NCBI GenBank assembly: GCA_905250125.1
Contig: CAJNOL010000953.1
Coordinates: 1-64,000 of the forward strand
DNA from: Rotaria sordida
Taxonomy: Eukaryota; Rotifera; Eurotatoria; Philodinida; Philodinidae
Direction of reading: 5' to 3'
Length of the DNA: 64,000 nucleotides
Shown here: positions 11,693-23,311 of the stretch, piece by piece
Position numbering within the stretch: position 1 is the stretch's first letter
Layout: each line of letters opens with the position of its first letter
Notes under the pieces: generated by a model
What the model was told of the DNA's origin: nothing
Seen by the model: the letters and a program-made list of their open reading frames with translations, nothing else
Database searches by the model: none
Program-made: the position numbers and the translations under genes

Positions 11693-11793
11693 ACTCGGAG
11701 GATCCGCTCCACATATCTTTGAAAGCTCTTTCAAATAGTTTCAAAGATCTTTCATATACTTTCAAAGATGTGTGGAGTGGATCCTCCGAGTTT
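11693..11793. repeat. 101-bp palindrome with about 32-bp arms
   Basis: ACTCGGAGGATCC at the left end is mirrored by GGATCCTCCGAGT at the right; the arms continue through CTCCACA and ATCTTTGAAAG. The centre holds three imperfect copies of TTTCAAAGATC. It directly abuts telomere-like block 3. Confidence 0.8.
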
Positions 11794-12100
11794 TCCGGTG
11801 GGAAACAGTTGGTTTCTTGACAGTTTTCGCTGGGTTCCTGCGTGTTCTTACTTTTTTCCCGTAGGTTTTCATCGGCAGGAAATTCGCGGAACACTGCGTT
11901 TCCCGGTACGATAAATTTCCCGGCCGGAATACTGCTTCCATGATCCGAGTATTTTTCCGATCAATTCCGGTGGGAAAGACACCGAAAACGGCGGGAAGAG
12001 GCCGGAAAATACACCGTTTCCAGCCGATTCCTGAAGACTCTGGAGGTCGGAATCATCGACCTGGGCACACGTTGAACGTCGTCGTCATTCATTTCTTCAG
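11794..12100. repeat. CCGG/GGAAA-rich repeat related to 49648-49855
   Basis: This GC-richer stretch has repeated TTTCCCGG, CCGGTGGGAAA and CCGGAATACTGCTTCCATG. The last is also found in both orientations inside the palindrome near 49.7 kb, so both belong to one dispersed repeat family. Confidence 0.6.
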
Positions 12101-13051
12101 TTCCGCAGCCGAAGCAGGAGTAGCTGTAACAGATTCATTTGAAAAATTACTACTAGCCATGGTTTTCTTGATGGGGAGCAAGTGTTTTCTTTTCTTCGGC
12201 GACGGCAGTTCTTTTTAACGAAGGAATACTTGTGTTGCTTTTGAAAATTTCAAGGATGGAATAAAAATAAGAATAATCTGTAAAACAGAGGAAGAGAAAT
12301 GCTTCTTTTCTTTAAAAAATAAAGGAGAACATTCTTTTTCTCTCGATCATAAAGCAGCGTTTCTTCTTCCAATTAGAATTTCGAAAAAAAGCAAAGAATA
12401 ACAAGTAAAGAAGCATTAAGACATCATGTGTTCGGTGAAAAATAAAAGAAAATGCATAAAAAATATGACAGGTAAGAAATTCTTCGTCTATTCATAGTTA
12501 GTCAATGTTTGCTAATCGTAATATTTCTTTTAATGAGTTATTTTTTCATTTTTTTTGTTGTTCTGCTAGTTGTGACACAAAAGAAAGCAAAAACAAATGA
12601 AATGATTGGGAAAAAATTATTAATAATCCACACTGGGAGACGAAAATAAAGAACCATCGTATGGAGTAAAGAACTTCTTTTGTAAAGTAATTGAAGCTGT
12701 TTGCAAACGTCCGACGTATTTTTTACACTGAGAGAAAGAACAAATAGGGAACGCAGAAAAGGACGTGCATATCTATATTTTGGTGAACAAAGGTAAGCGA
12801 AGGCAGTATACACACTCTGTACTCTTTCTGACTTTGATGATACCTATTCGATGAGTTAGGAATAAAATTCAACAAAAATCCGCAGTGTTTATTTCGATTA
12901 AAGCTACCCATAAAATGAGACTTGTGCGAGTTCCGTGAGTTCTGAACTCCTGGAACCTTAAAAAGCACAATCATACGGCAAATCATAGAGATAAAATACA
13001 ACGGAGAACTCTAACAAATTAAGAAATTCACGGAATCTAAGGAACTCATGA
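12101..13051. other. Intergenic, no gene seen
   Basis: AT-rich; small frames only. Nothing recognised. Confidence 0.5.
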
Positions 13052-13059
13052 AACTGTTC

Positions 13060-15749
13060 CAGGGCTGCCAAATCTCCTGATTTAGCCAGGAGACTCCTGA
13101 TTTTTAAATTTTTCTCCTGGTGAAAAAATCTCCTGAATCCAGGAGCTGATTTTTATGATTTTCTCCTGGTTTCTCCTGGTTTTTTAAAGGATTTTGTCAC
13201 GTTTAGTTGTAGTGATATTTTGAATCAATAAGACAAAGAAAAAGAGAACTATCACACTATTTCATAGATGCAATAGACAATAAGAAAACACGTCGTTTCT
13301 GCTTGTTAGGCCTGATAACATGCGTTTATTTGTGAGCTTATCTTCTTGACGGTTAAAATGTACCTCATGGACAAAAACTAGTTTAGTTCGCTTTTTCTAT
13401 ATCAACCTAGAATGCTATTTGTGAATTGACCTTCAGCCACATGGAATTTTTGTGGGCTCCTAATAGAAACGATTTGAAGTGCAATCTTATTGGTGCATAA
13501 TTAGGAACTAAATGAATAATCATCTCAGTTATACAAAGTTCTATAATTATCTTTTAAATAATTCAAACCTATTGAAACAAATTCAGTCTTTAGAAAAATA
13601 TGGCCATGTTCATAGGTGGCGAAATGTTTTGGATCTAGGGTAGGCTCAACAATTTTTTACAAGATTCGCACCAGAAAATTAAAAATATGGAGTAAGCCAA
13701 TTTTTTTGATGCCATCTTGATGAAACAAAGTTAGTATTTCTCATTTCGAGCTCGTATTTTGTAATGTATGACGCTGATAGAGATAAGAAAAGCATCTGCA
13801 ACTTATGTGTCAAAAAACATGCATTTAAGAAAACATGTCGATGATTATCTTCATTGACTTCCAACTCTCACAAGAATTCTTTTCCATCTGCTGTGCTAAA
13901 AAATAAAATAATGTCCAAGCAGCAATGTTCACAAAAACGACATTACATTATGAATGTTTTTATTGTGTTGAAAAGATATTTTTTCTGCGGGAATATTTTT
14001 CTATACTCGTCGTTTTCTTGCTCCATTTCTTATGGCAATGGGAACTCCATTAAGTATTGGTGTTCCCGCATTTTTCTTGTATTTACCTACATATTTGGAT
14101 ACATATATGTAGCAGCGTTTTATTTTTACGTAACTAACCTACTGTAGCTCCAATCATAATTATATTTTTAATTTCAAGTCGTGTTACGGTTATCTTAAAA
14201 TCTAAAAATAAAACAGGAATATGAATTCCTGAAGTCTTACGATTAGAAGTGTAAATCGCTGAGCAGAGTCGCCGCTGTCGGTGGGACAAAAAAACTAACA
14301 GTTTTGAAGATTTTTCGACGCCCGAGATCACTCTTCAACGATGTTTCTGTCTAGGTTTTTTATCAGTGTGTTCTCTACCATTGTTTTCTCTTTTTTCATC
14401 CGATAATTTCTCGGAAATAAGAAAACTTTAAAGAAATCGTCCAACAAATTCACTCGCCTTCGCCGACAGACTAAAAAAGTTGAGTATTTTCAGTCACTAC
14501 CGAAATAAAAAAAAATAAAATCATACTTACACACCACCGATCTATGAACTGGTTTACGATTCTGCTTACGGAAGTGAAAATAAATTTTTTTCTGGGAATA
14601 AGAGTGTAAGAACAAGAATAACCATTTTTTCCAAGAGAGACAGTGTAACAGCAAGAATAATCATTTTTTTCCAAGAAAGACAGTGTAAGAACAAGAATAA
14701 CAATTTTTTTCCGAGAAAGAGAGTGTAAGAACAAGATAAAAAGTTTTTCCCGAGAAAGAGAATATACGGGCGAGAACAACAAATTTTTTCTGAGAATAGG
14801 AAGAATAATCGAAAAAAGTTGCTCTCATAACACTAACGATCGGGTAATGTAAACTTAGTCGTTAAAAATGATGAAAGTCTTTGGCAGCTACTAGCTGATA
14901 TGATTCAGGTTTTTTATGCAGTGCTTCGTCACTTTTAACGAAAGAACCTCACTTTAAATCATGGCTGACCCAAGATTTGACATTTATCCACACAAAACTA
15001 AAAGCTTTCTCAAAAACAGTTTCTAGGTCTGTTTCAATAAATGTTACTATTTGTTGTCGATAGCGACAAAAAATCTTGACGTCTGTTCAAATTTTTTATG
15101 TACTGCACAAACCTATCAATTTAACGTAGTAGAAAACAATTATTTGAGCATACCATAGTCTATGGAATCTGAACCAAAGATAGGCTTTAGTCTACACAAG
15201 CCGTGTGATTCCATCATCTACGAATAGACGCTATCTAAGCCTTCATTTATTCTATCCACGAGTCTACCTAAGCCTTTAGCTGTCCAACCTAGAATAGGCT
15301 CGAGCATACTCAGGACTTGTGACCCCTTCGTTCATGGTCATGTTACAAAAGTGACATGAACGATATAGTTAATAAATTATTGTTCATGTATGCCCATTTT
15401 GTTTAGTTACATATTAATGTCTAATTAAACTTCATTTTCTATTTTGTCGGTATATTTTGATAAACCACTGTGAAATGAGTAGTAAAATAAATTCCACATA
15501 ATTATGTTTTTTTAAGAATATATATCACTTAGAGGAAATTTTGTTATCAGTAACTTAGTAGAAGAACATAACGAGTGATTAGACGAACGAAAACTTCAGT
15601 TTTCTTTGAGAGAAGACCACTAATTCATTTTCTGATTTCAATAAACATCTTCTGATTTTTCTCCTGATTTTTCAGTAAAAATTCCCTGGTAAACTCCTGA
15701 TTTTTCGCAAAAAACTCCTGATTTTTTAAATTTGGATTTGGCAGCCCTG
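13060..15749. mobile_element. Non-autonomous hAT-type DNA transposon, 2.69 kb, with perfect 8-bp target duplication
   Basis: AACTGTTC stands immediately outside both ends (13052-13059 and 15750-15757). The first 13 bases, CAGGGCTGCCAAA, are the exact inverse of the last 13. CAGGG ends plus an 8-bp duplication fit hAT. Inside each end are tandem copies of a CTCCTGATTTTT / CTCCTGGT motif. The 2.4 kb interior has no transposase-like frame; it holds a 40-bp minisatellite (14580-14806) and a stretch with repeated TAAGCCT/CTACC words near 15.2 kb. It needs a transposase from elsewhere. Confidence 0.88.
14580..14806. repeat. Minisatellite, about 40-bp unit, five copies
   Basis: Units of the form TTTTTTCCAAGAAAGACAG + TGTAAGAACAAGAATAACCA repeat with small changes inside the 2.7 kb hAT-type element. 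The minus-strand reading frame over it is a by-product. Confidence 0.8.
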
Positions 15750-15757
15750 AACTGTTC

Positions 15758-16114
15758 AAATTTTGGGAACAGACTCAACTTAACTTTTGAAACTAAACTC
15801 ACTTTGTGAAGCTTACTCAACTATGAACTTCAAAAACTGCAGTGGTGTCATACATTCAGTAATTGGAGATGACAAAAATGCCATGGCAGATGTCAGATAT
15901 AGATTCAGTGCTTCCTATCAGTTTCCAGAAAACTAATTTAGCTTACTGAAGTTAGATAAGGTGGCTATGATGGGCATAATAGTCATCTTTCGCCCTCCCT
16001 CAAAGAGAGAAACGCGTGTGTTTGTACTTCGTGCTGCCCACAGTGAAAGCTACCCTAGTCTCAATCCTGTTCAATTTTTGAGAAAACCTGGAAAGATCTC
16101 CCAGAATCCTGAGT
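15758..16114. other. Intergenic, no gene seen
   Basis: Nothing recognised between the hAT-type element and telomere-like block 4. Confidence 0.4.
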
Positions 16115-16217
16115 TGGGTGTGAGTGGGTGGGTGTGGGGTGCGGGTATGGATGTGAGTATGCATGTGGGTATGAATTTAAATTATTATTTATGTAAAAAC
16201 ACCTACACCCACACCCT
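16115..16217. repeat. Telomere-like hairpin block 4
   Basis: A longer G-rich arm (GGGTGTGAGTGGGTGGGTGT, continuing with GTGGGTATG) runs to about 16172, then an AT-rich loop, then ACACCTACACCCACACCC. Confidence 0.8.
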
Positions 16218-16745
16218 TTTTCCTTCTTTGTTCTTTGTTGGCTTTTGTACTCAACGACATTTGTGCTCGTTATTTTGAAAACAAGAACTAATGCATTCCT
16301 GGAGCTACAACACTTCTGCATCTTAGATATTCCATTGAGCCAAAATCGATTGATTGTTCAAAAGTTAATAGGTTCTTTTTTTACCAAAAACTACACATCC
16401 TTTCTGTAACAAAATAGTTGTAAAACAAAGTTTATAGATCTGCAGATATTGACGGAGATTCAACTATTTTCTCATATAAATAATCATTAGCTATAAAAAA
16501 ATCTGATCTGCTTGTCGAGAGTGTGAGTATGAATATCGGCAAAAAGAATCAGCTCACTGACACTCCCTACCCTCTTTAAAAAAAAAAGAATCAACAGAAC
16601 TGCTTGTTTGATCAAAAAGTAACAAAATAAAATTTCTTTTCTCTTTCTTCAGCATGTACATACAAAACAACAAAAAGAAAATCTGGAATGCATTTTCTTT
16701 TTTACTTTCAGTAGTTTCGACAACTTTTTTTGTGATTTCACTTAC
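16218..16745. other. Upstream region of the ADP-ribosyltransferase gene
   Basis: AT-rich, no gene seen. It presumably holds the promoter of the gene starting at 16746. Confidence 0.4.
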
Positions 16746-19398
16746 ATGATGAGTCACCTCAAAGGCTATGTGTGCGTCTGGCTTGACAAGGACGTGGAAA
16801 GAAATCGAATTCACGACGAATTACGACATGTCATTAGCCATCTACGCATATTTGACACGAGTACTGAATGTGATAATTATATTCGAGCAAGTAGAGAAGC
16901 AAAAGTCGTGTTAATCATCTCGAACACATTCGATCAATCCACAGTAGCTCGTCTACACGATATCACAACTTGTTTGTTGTTATATTCTTTGTCGCGACGA
17001 ATCAAATGATCTCACATGGACAAAACAATATCCAAAGGTAATTTATCGCTAACAAAATTATGTCTGTTCGCATAAAGAAACAAAGATACAATTTTTGAGT
17101 AAAATGAAAGTGGAAACGAAATATAGCAGTAAATAAATTCGATTTTTCTACTTTTGAAAAAATGAGAATTAATTTCTTGCGGTAAATTATGCATGTGTTA
17201 CGGATAAAAATGCGTTAAAATGATGCCAATTTTGCAAGTATGTGTTGGGATATTTTATCGTCGATTATCAATTCGAATCTTTTTTAGAATTAATAAAATG
17301 AGATACATCTTCTATCAAAATCTCATGTTATCGCTTTCACTTTCATTTTACTCAATATGTTGTTGATGAAAGGCCAATAATCCAGAAATAGAACTGGTGC
17401 TGGCCGTCTGTCGTTAGACCGATTTTTACTGGTTGAACTTAAGTTCTTTCCTGCTTCTATTAGAGACGCCTATCCAGTATTTCTGTTGGTTTTCTCCACG
17501 TAATGTCATTTATATTTTATAAAGTTTGTAATTTGCGTTAGTTCACTATAAAACAAAATTCCAGCCTATAAATTGATCGATATTATCGATGAACGGTAAG
17601 TTGCCGGTCGATCGATATTTTGTCGTTCGAATGTTCGAATCGGTAGGTCGATCGGTGTGAGTCAATCGGACTTACTTAGACCAGTAGTAGAACTAGTCAT
17701 CAAAATTCTAGACCAATTCTATGTATGCTATAATTGATTTATCGCCTTTTAGAATCAAATGAAGAATACCATAAGAAGATTGATCATTTATTTTAGATCA
17801 ACGGTGTGTGCAAAAGCTACGATGAAATATTAGTACAAATCATTCAAGATCAAAAAGATCGTAAAAAATTAGAAGATAGCACGACCGTTACTTTGATACC
17901 GATTGAATCTAAATCATTACAATCAAGGAATGCTCATTTTCTATGGTTTCTTCTTTACATCGAAGTTCTAGTTCGAATACATCATTCACAAGATGCTAAA
18001 AAAGAATTAGTAGACATGTGCAGAAAACTCTATGCAGATAAACCAGATGAATTGGTCAATATTGAACACTTTGAACGTGAATATATTTCGGACAAAGCTA
18101 TCCGGTGGTATACGTTAGATTCTTGTTTATATCGACTCTTAAACAGCGCTCTACGTTGTCGTGATTTTGACTTACTCTTTGCACTTCGGTTCTTCATCAG
18201 TGACTTGACTCATGCTATTGAGCGTCAATACGAACAATTCCTTCGGCTTAGTACAGAACGAGATCCCGTGAAAGTCTTTCGGGGTCAATATGTTAGTAAC
18301 AGTGAACTAAAATTAATGTGCAACAATGTACATGAATTTATTTCGATGAACAGTTTCTTCTCAACTAGTCGCCAACGTCGAGTAGCAGTCAGCTTTCTCA
18401 AGGCTCGTTCGATGAGTAATAACTATCAACGTGTTTTGTTCGAAATAACAATTGATCCACGTTTACCAGTAAAAGCATTTGCGCATATCAAAGAACTTAG
18501 TGCATATGACACAGAAGACGAAGTACTGATTACATCGGGAGCTCTTTATCGTATTGATAACATAGTTGAGGATATCAAAGAAGGGTTTCATGTAGTTCAA
18601 TTATCTTTAGCCAGCGACATCGATTATCGTTTGAAAGAAATGTATGATTATTTGAAACGAACAATCAATCACGAATATACACTCGATTCTCTTGGAAAAA
18701 TTCTCCATGAAATGGGCGAATATCAACATGCACTCAAATACTATGATCGAATGATGTATGAAACGCAACTCATGCTTGCCAATTGCCACATGGGTATTGG
18801 TCGAGCTATGTATGGTATAACAAGTTATGATAATGCATTGAAACACTATGAAGCGAGCTTGACTATTCGCAAAAATGAATTAGGCGAAAGCCATTCAGAA
18901 GTCGGAATAAGTTACAGTCGCGTTGGTGCAGCTCTTTGTCGACAAGGAGAAATGCGTCGGAGTTTAGACAATCTTAATCGAGCAACAAAAATTCAAGAAC
19001 AAACACTTCCATCAAATAGTCTTGAACTTGCCGAAACCTATAATACTCTAGGTCTTGCTTACTTTTCGTTGAATAACCTCCAACAAGCGGCCAACTATTT
19101 TCAAAAAGCACTCGAAATTCGTCTACAAGTCCTGCCTGAAGATCATCCGGCTATCGGATTTACTTACAATAATTTGAGTCGCGTTCTTGAGAACGATCAA
19201 CACTACGAGCAAGCACTAGTGCACGCGAAAAAGGCATTGATGATCAGTTTGAAAACATTATCCAGAAATCATCCAGATGTCGAACGAATCGAAGAAAATA
19301 TACGTCGGATGATAAACATTAGAAATGCGCAAAACCGTACACCTTCATCAAAGGACGACTCTGAATATTTATTGCTAACTTCACTCGGAATGGATTGA
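16746..19398 (+). pseudogene. NAD:arginine ADP-ribosyltransferase with TPR repeats, frameshifted
   Basis: Exon 1 runs from 16746 to 17037 and exon 2 from 17797 to 19398, separated by a 759-nt intron (GTAATT ... TTTTAG). Exon 1 codes a domain common in front of bdelloid transferases (YVCVWLD ... VVLIIS). The frame slips at about 16967: read one base later, the sequence continues LVCCYILCRDES and TKQYPK up to the splice site, so the break is one extra base or two missing. Exon 2 holds the R-S-E catalytic set: VFRGQ (18275-18290), SFFSTS (about 18352) and TEDEVLI with the ExE pair (about 18511), the arginine-specific pattern. Five kinesin-light-chain-like TPRs follow (about 18650-19270). If the shift is real, no full-length enzyme is made; otherwise it would be a mono-ADP-ribosyltransferase with a protein-binding TPR tail. 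Confidence 0.82.
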
Positions 19399-19720
19399 TA
19401 TCCTGGATAAATATTTCAATCACATGCTTTGACTACTAACAAATTCTTACTTTTTTCCGAACATTTTTCATTTTCAGCGACGTTTCAGAATAATATCTCA
19501 TATCATTGTTTGACGAATGAGGAAAGTTAGCGTTATCGGCCAATTATGTTATCCATAACAGGTGAGGGAAAATTCTTGACTTAATAAAAAAAGGCTACTA
19601 ATGAAAAATATCAATATTTTATAAAGTTTCATCAAAGATTTTCGAGGTCAACAACAAAGAATTGTTGAATCACTTCTGGGAATCTGTGAACTTGGGAATC
19701 TCATTAGAGAATGAGTATTT
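19399..19720. other. Intergenic, no gene seen
   Basis: 3' side of the transferase gene; nothing recognised. Confidence 0.4.
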
Positions 19721-19871
19721 CTCAAGAATAACTTTTTCTGCTCTGCAGCAACACTCACCCCACATCCACACACACCCACATATTCCCACATCTTTCTTTT
19801 GCGAGATGGAATTGAATACTATGTAAAGGATAGGTGTGGCTTAGCAGAGGACGCGCACCCACATCCGCACT
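19721..19871. repeat. Telomere-like block 5
   Basis: CTTTTTCTGCTCTGCAGCAAC is the inverse of the loop of block 3, followed by ACTCACCCCACATCCACACA and CACCCACATATTCCCACATC. A second weak block (GGTGTGGCTTAG ... GCGCACCCACATCCGCAC) ends near 19871. This copy is less regular than the others. Confidence 0.65.
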
Positions 19872-20081
19872 CTTATGCTATAATTTTATTGATAGTAGTT
19901 GACCTATCGAAGGGATTGTAAACTGTTTTGTATTGATCTATAATAAAAAAAATGATTTAAATATCATTAAGACCATTTGCATGTTTGTTTGGGACCTGTC
20001 ATATTTGGTATACGAGGAAATGATCAGCTACTTTTTCTATCATGTGTATGGGATGTTGTCATAATTTAAAATGTTCGATAG

Positions 20082-20795
20082 TCAGTTAAGAAAATAATAC
20101 AATACAGCCGCAATAATTACCATGAAAAATGTCAACAATACATAAAATGACCGCTGCATATATCCAAGCAATTTTTCCATGCTTTTTCTATCATTCACAT
20201 GCGGAAATGGTGTGTCAGGCATGGGCACATTGAGAAATGTACACAATGGTTTCCATCCTTGTTTGACATCAAACACTAGTAGTCGATCTTTCGGTACGAC
20301 ACGTTCTACTTCGTCGTTGTGTGAGGAGAATTTTTCAATTGCATACGATTTGTCAGTGAATCGATTTTCAAACGTCCCAGTCCACACAATCTTGTGTACC
20401 ATTTCTCTAAAGCCGAACATGTTTGGAAAAACCATGGGTGCTATTCTTAAGGTAAAGCTGGTGCAAAGTTTGTATATTGTATTGTACACACTTTCGTACC
20501 ATTTTTCTGGATCGCGAACATTTAGAATAACTTTAGCATCCGGATAATAGTCAATCAATATTTTCCAGAAACGAGCGGCTGGCCAGTCAACTGTTGCATC
20601 ATAGCCGTTGAATATTCGCTCCCAGTCAGCGGATGAGGGATCATCAGCAGCATTGCTCCACAGTTGAATCGATGTGCGACCCTTTTTCGCCACTTCTGAC
20701 ATATGATAACATTTGAAGCCAAGTTGATTGAGAGCCGTTTTCGTACTTTCAGTACCTGTACGCCCAAAACCAGCGCCGATAACTTTCAGAGGCAT
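20082..20795 (-). CDS. PAPS-dependent sulfotransferase family protein with C-terminal membrane anchor, 237 aa
   Basis: A single-exon gene. Residues 7-22 (GAGFGRTGTESTKTAL) form the 5'-phosphosulfate-binding loop in the position and form typical of the Sulfotransfer_4 family. VILNVRDPEKWYESV (about residue 89 on) matches the 3'-phosphate-binding region. The product is close to the family's usual length of about 220 residues but ends in a hydrophobic helix (about 213-236, SFYVLLTFFMVIIAAVLYYF), so it is probably tail-anchored in a membrane. The acceptor substrate cannot be told. The start is the only methionine before the binding loop. It converges on the transferase gene, with telomere-like block 5 between them. 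Confidence 0.85.
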   Translation of the reverse strand: MPLKVIGAGFGRTGTESTKTALNQLGFKCYHMSEVAKKGRTSIQLWSNAADDPSSADWERIFNGYDATVDWPAARFWKILIDYYPDAKVILNVRDPEKWYESVYNTIYKLCTSFTLRIAPMVFPNMFGFREMVHKIVWTGTFENRFTDKSYAIEKFSSHNDEVERVVPKDRLLVFDVKQGWKPLCTFLNVPMPDTPFPHVNDRKSMEKLLGYMQRSFYVLLTFFMVIIAAVLYYFLN

Positions 20796-21689
20796 CTTCT
20801 CAGCTAATATGATACACTCTATCTAAAAGACATTAGAACTTACAACGTGAATCATGCACCTCTCACTCATTCTGATCAGACATGATTCGCTCCTGAGCGA
20901 CCTATTGCTGGTCAATACTTCAATAGCCATGTAATATACGTCAGAAATGTATTTCTCTATGAATGAAGCACAGAGAACTGTTGTCTCCATACAACCCAAA
21001 TGCGTACTGACAGTGTTATTATTTTTTTATCCTCCGCTCGCTTTTATCGCTTCTTATCAGCCATCTCATTTATTTTGTTCGATTCAGGGCGCACAGCACG
21101 TGGCAACTGAAAAAATAAACCTGAAAATGGGAGCGGGTTATCGCTGATTCTGAGTGTTGTAAAAAGCAATGTTGTAAGCAACATCGCCATGCTAGACAGA
21201 ACGAAAGAAAGCTTGATATGAAAAAGAAAACAGTACTTCTATAACAAGCGACTTCGCTGTGCGTCATCTTTCAGAGGAAAGCAATAATATTTTTACACTG
21301 TCATGCAAGTTGTTGACTGACGACATCATTTATGTTCTGTTTTCTCTTATTGCGTTGTATATGAAAAGCGTATTGATTACAAATTATATGCCACAATAGC
21401 CAACATAAAAAAAAACAAATGCTCAGTTCATCATACTGTCAATCGATTCGAAGTACGATTTGTTTAAATGACCTTTCGTACTTTTTGCCGTACATGACAG
21501 ATGTCTGAAAAACATTCAGCATTATATTGTCTCTGGTCAACGAATCATGAAAGTTAGACCGTTTGTTAGATATTTACATGAGGGTCAAAATCGCAATAGG
21601 CACAAAAACTATGGCGATTCAAGCCACGGTTTTTTGCAGCACGAATCACGGTTATGTTTATTCGTACTACGGTATTTAATATGTTCGAA
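20796..21689. other. Intergenic, no gene seen
   Basis: Nothing recognised apart from repeated CACGGTT words near 21.6 kb (GCCACGGTTTTTTGCAG, ATCACGGTTATG, CTACGGTATTT), recalling the ACCGCGGT-rich patch at 62.9 kb. Confidence 0.4.
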
Positions 21690-22135
21690 ATATCAGTTCA
21701 GTTTTTGAGCTAATCCTATCAATAAACTGTTATCGAGTTGATGAGAACTAAGACTTTTTAGTCGATCATTAATAATCAACCTAGCAGCGGAAAATTGGCG
21801 TTTTCACAGTTGTAGAAGTGACTGGTATGGAATGAATTCGTTTGATAACAATGGCAATTGATCTGATTGTGATTTTCAAAATTTTAAGGATCATTCGATA
21901 GTGCAGATTTGTTGGTCTTCATGAGTAAATACCGATCTAATTCATCTGATTGTTTGAGATCAAAATCGTATTCATTACTTTCAGATTCACTACCTTTACT
22001 TGGATCAATGTTTAATGCACGGTTATCTTCGAATTGACTGAATAAACCCTCATTTTTTTTGAATTTTTTCGACTGAGCTATATTTCTGATGTAATAAAGT
22101 GACATAATTACCGGTGTTAGAGTTAAGCTAAGCAA
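21690..22135 (-). pseudogene. Relic of a hAT transposase C-terminus
   Basis: The minus strand reads SDELDRYLLMKTNK ... SNDP, then shifts frame and continues LKFW-like sequence, then FSAARLIINDRLKSLS and HQLDNSLLI. The order E-L-x-x-Y-L, DP-(L)-x-(F/W), FS(A/S)A, a basic stretch and a leucine-rich end is the dimerisation region that closes hAT transposases. At least one frameshift and stops disrupt it, and the DDE core upstream is not found. It shows that autonomous hAT elements once lived in this genome, which fits the non-autonomous elements with 8-bp duplications nearby. Confidence 0.72.
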
Positions 22136-23147
22136 AGTGAAGTTATGACTCTAACTTAAGTTTTTCCAGTTAGAAGTTACACTAACTACTAACTGTTATC
22201 GTTAGTATTTATTTAACTAGTTTTAAGCTACTAACTAATGCCAACTGCCATTTTTGAATAACTGCTCACCATTCATAGCTATCGAGTTCGGGTTTTAGCC
22301 GTTCGATAAAGCGGGACGGTGAACATCTACCTGTATGCGAGCCATTGGAATTGAAAAAGTTTTCTATATGTCTTTGCAAACGAATATCTTTTTCGATACA
22401 TCACTCCCATGCATTCCATACCAACATAGACTCAAATTATATAAGAATGGAGTCTGACTCTTGCTCTATCCACCATAAAATTTTCACATCATTTGATCTT
22501 TATTTCAAAGAATCAAAGTTATTGCACGATATCGAACAACATGCTTTTTTTCCTGCTGAATAAATGCAAAATACACATGAAAATACATGTTTTCGACCGT
22601 GCTGAATCCACCAGCAATATCATTTTCAAGTGTGAAAGCTTCTAAAGCATACCGCCTTATGTCTTGACTATTCTTTTTTGTAGCTATAAATAGTGAAACA
22701 AGCTGTCGATCGTGTTTCTTTTCCTAGTATCGCACTAAAAAGAAATTGATATATTCGTCAATGCTTGCCGCGGACAGAAGAGAATTTATTTCGATGCCTA
22801 GTAACACTACTCTTCAATTTTCTCTTTCTTGGTAGCTTGTTCTTTTGATATTTTGCTTATTTCTGCTTAGTATCATCATGCATTGTTAGATAGAGTATAA
22901 TATATTCTCGTAGGAGTGTCTCAAAAACGCAACATCTTTTATGGATATGAAAGAGAAACATTCAGAAAATTCGAGAACAAATAGAAATAAATTACATGTC
23001 ACCACTGTATGCACCTTTGAGAATTCTATTTGTACTTTGATTGCCATCTCAGTCGGAGTCGATGAGACTAAATTTGGTTGGGTCTCTTACTCGACGGGCT
23101 TATCAGCTCTACGGCAAGCTTCTTCTACTTTTTGCACTTAATGTGAA
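22136..23147. other. Non-coding, one GTTAGT-rich patch
   Basis: About 22110-22250 is low-complexity with repeated GTTAGT/ACTAAC words and short palindromes (ACTAACTGTTATCGTTAGT), probably a small MITE next to the hAT relic. No gene seen in the rest. Confidence 0.4.
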
Positions 23148-23311
23148 TGTGGACGTAGGTGTGAGTGTGGTTATGGGCCAGAATCGTACCCACAGTCAGG
23201 CCCCATAGCCACACCTGGTGCACCCAAACTACGGTGTTGGTATGGTCGTGGATCGGAGCCGCACTCAGCTTCAGACCATACAGCGACAACCGGCACACCC
23301 ATACCCTCTTC
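23148..23311. repeat. Degenerate telomere-like block 6 with two inner hairpins
   Basis: The outer ends are ATGTGGACGTAGGTGTGAGTG and CCGGCACACCCATACCC. Inside are GTGTGGTTATGGGCC paired with GGCCCCATAGCCACAC, and a second GGTGTTGGTATGGTC / GACCATACAGCGACAACC pair. Confidence 0.55.

Noticed and set aside
14471..14782. A 103-codon minus-strand frame with a repeated LSRKK-like motif
   Set aside because: It is the translation of the 40-bp minisatellite inside the hAT-type element.
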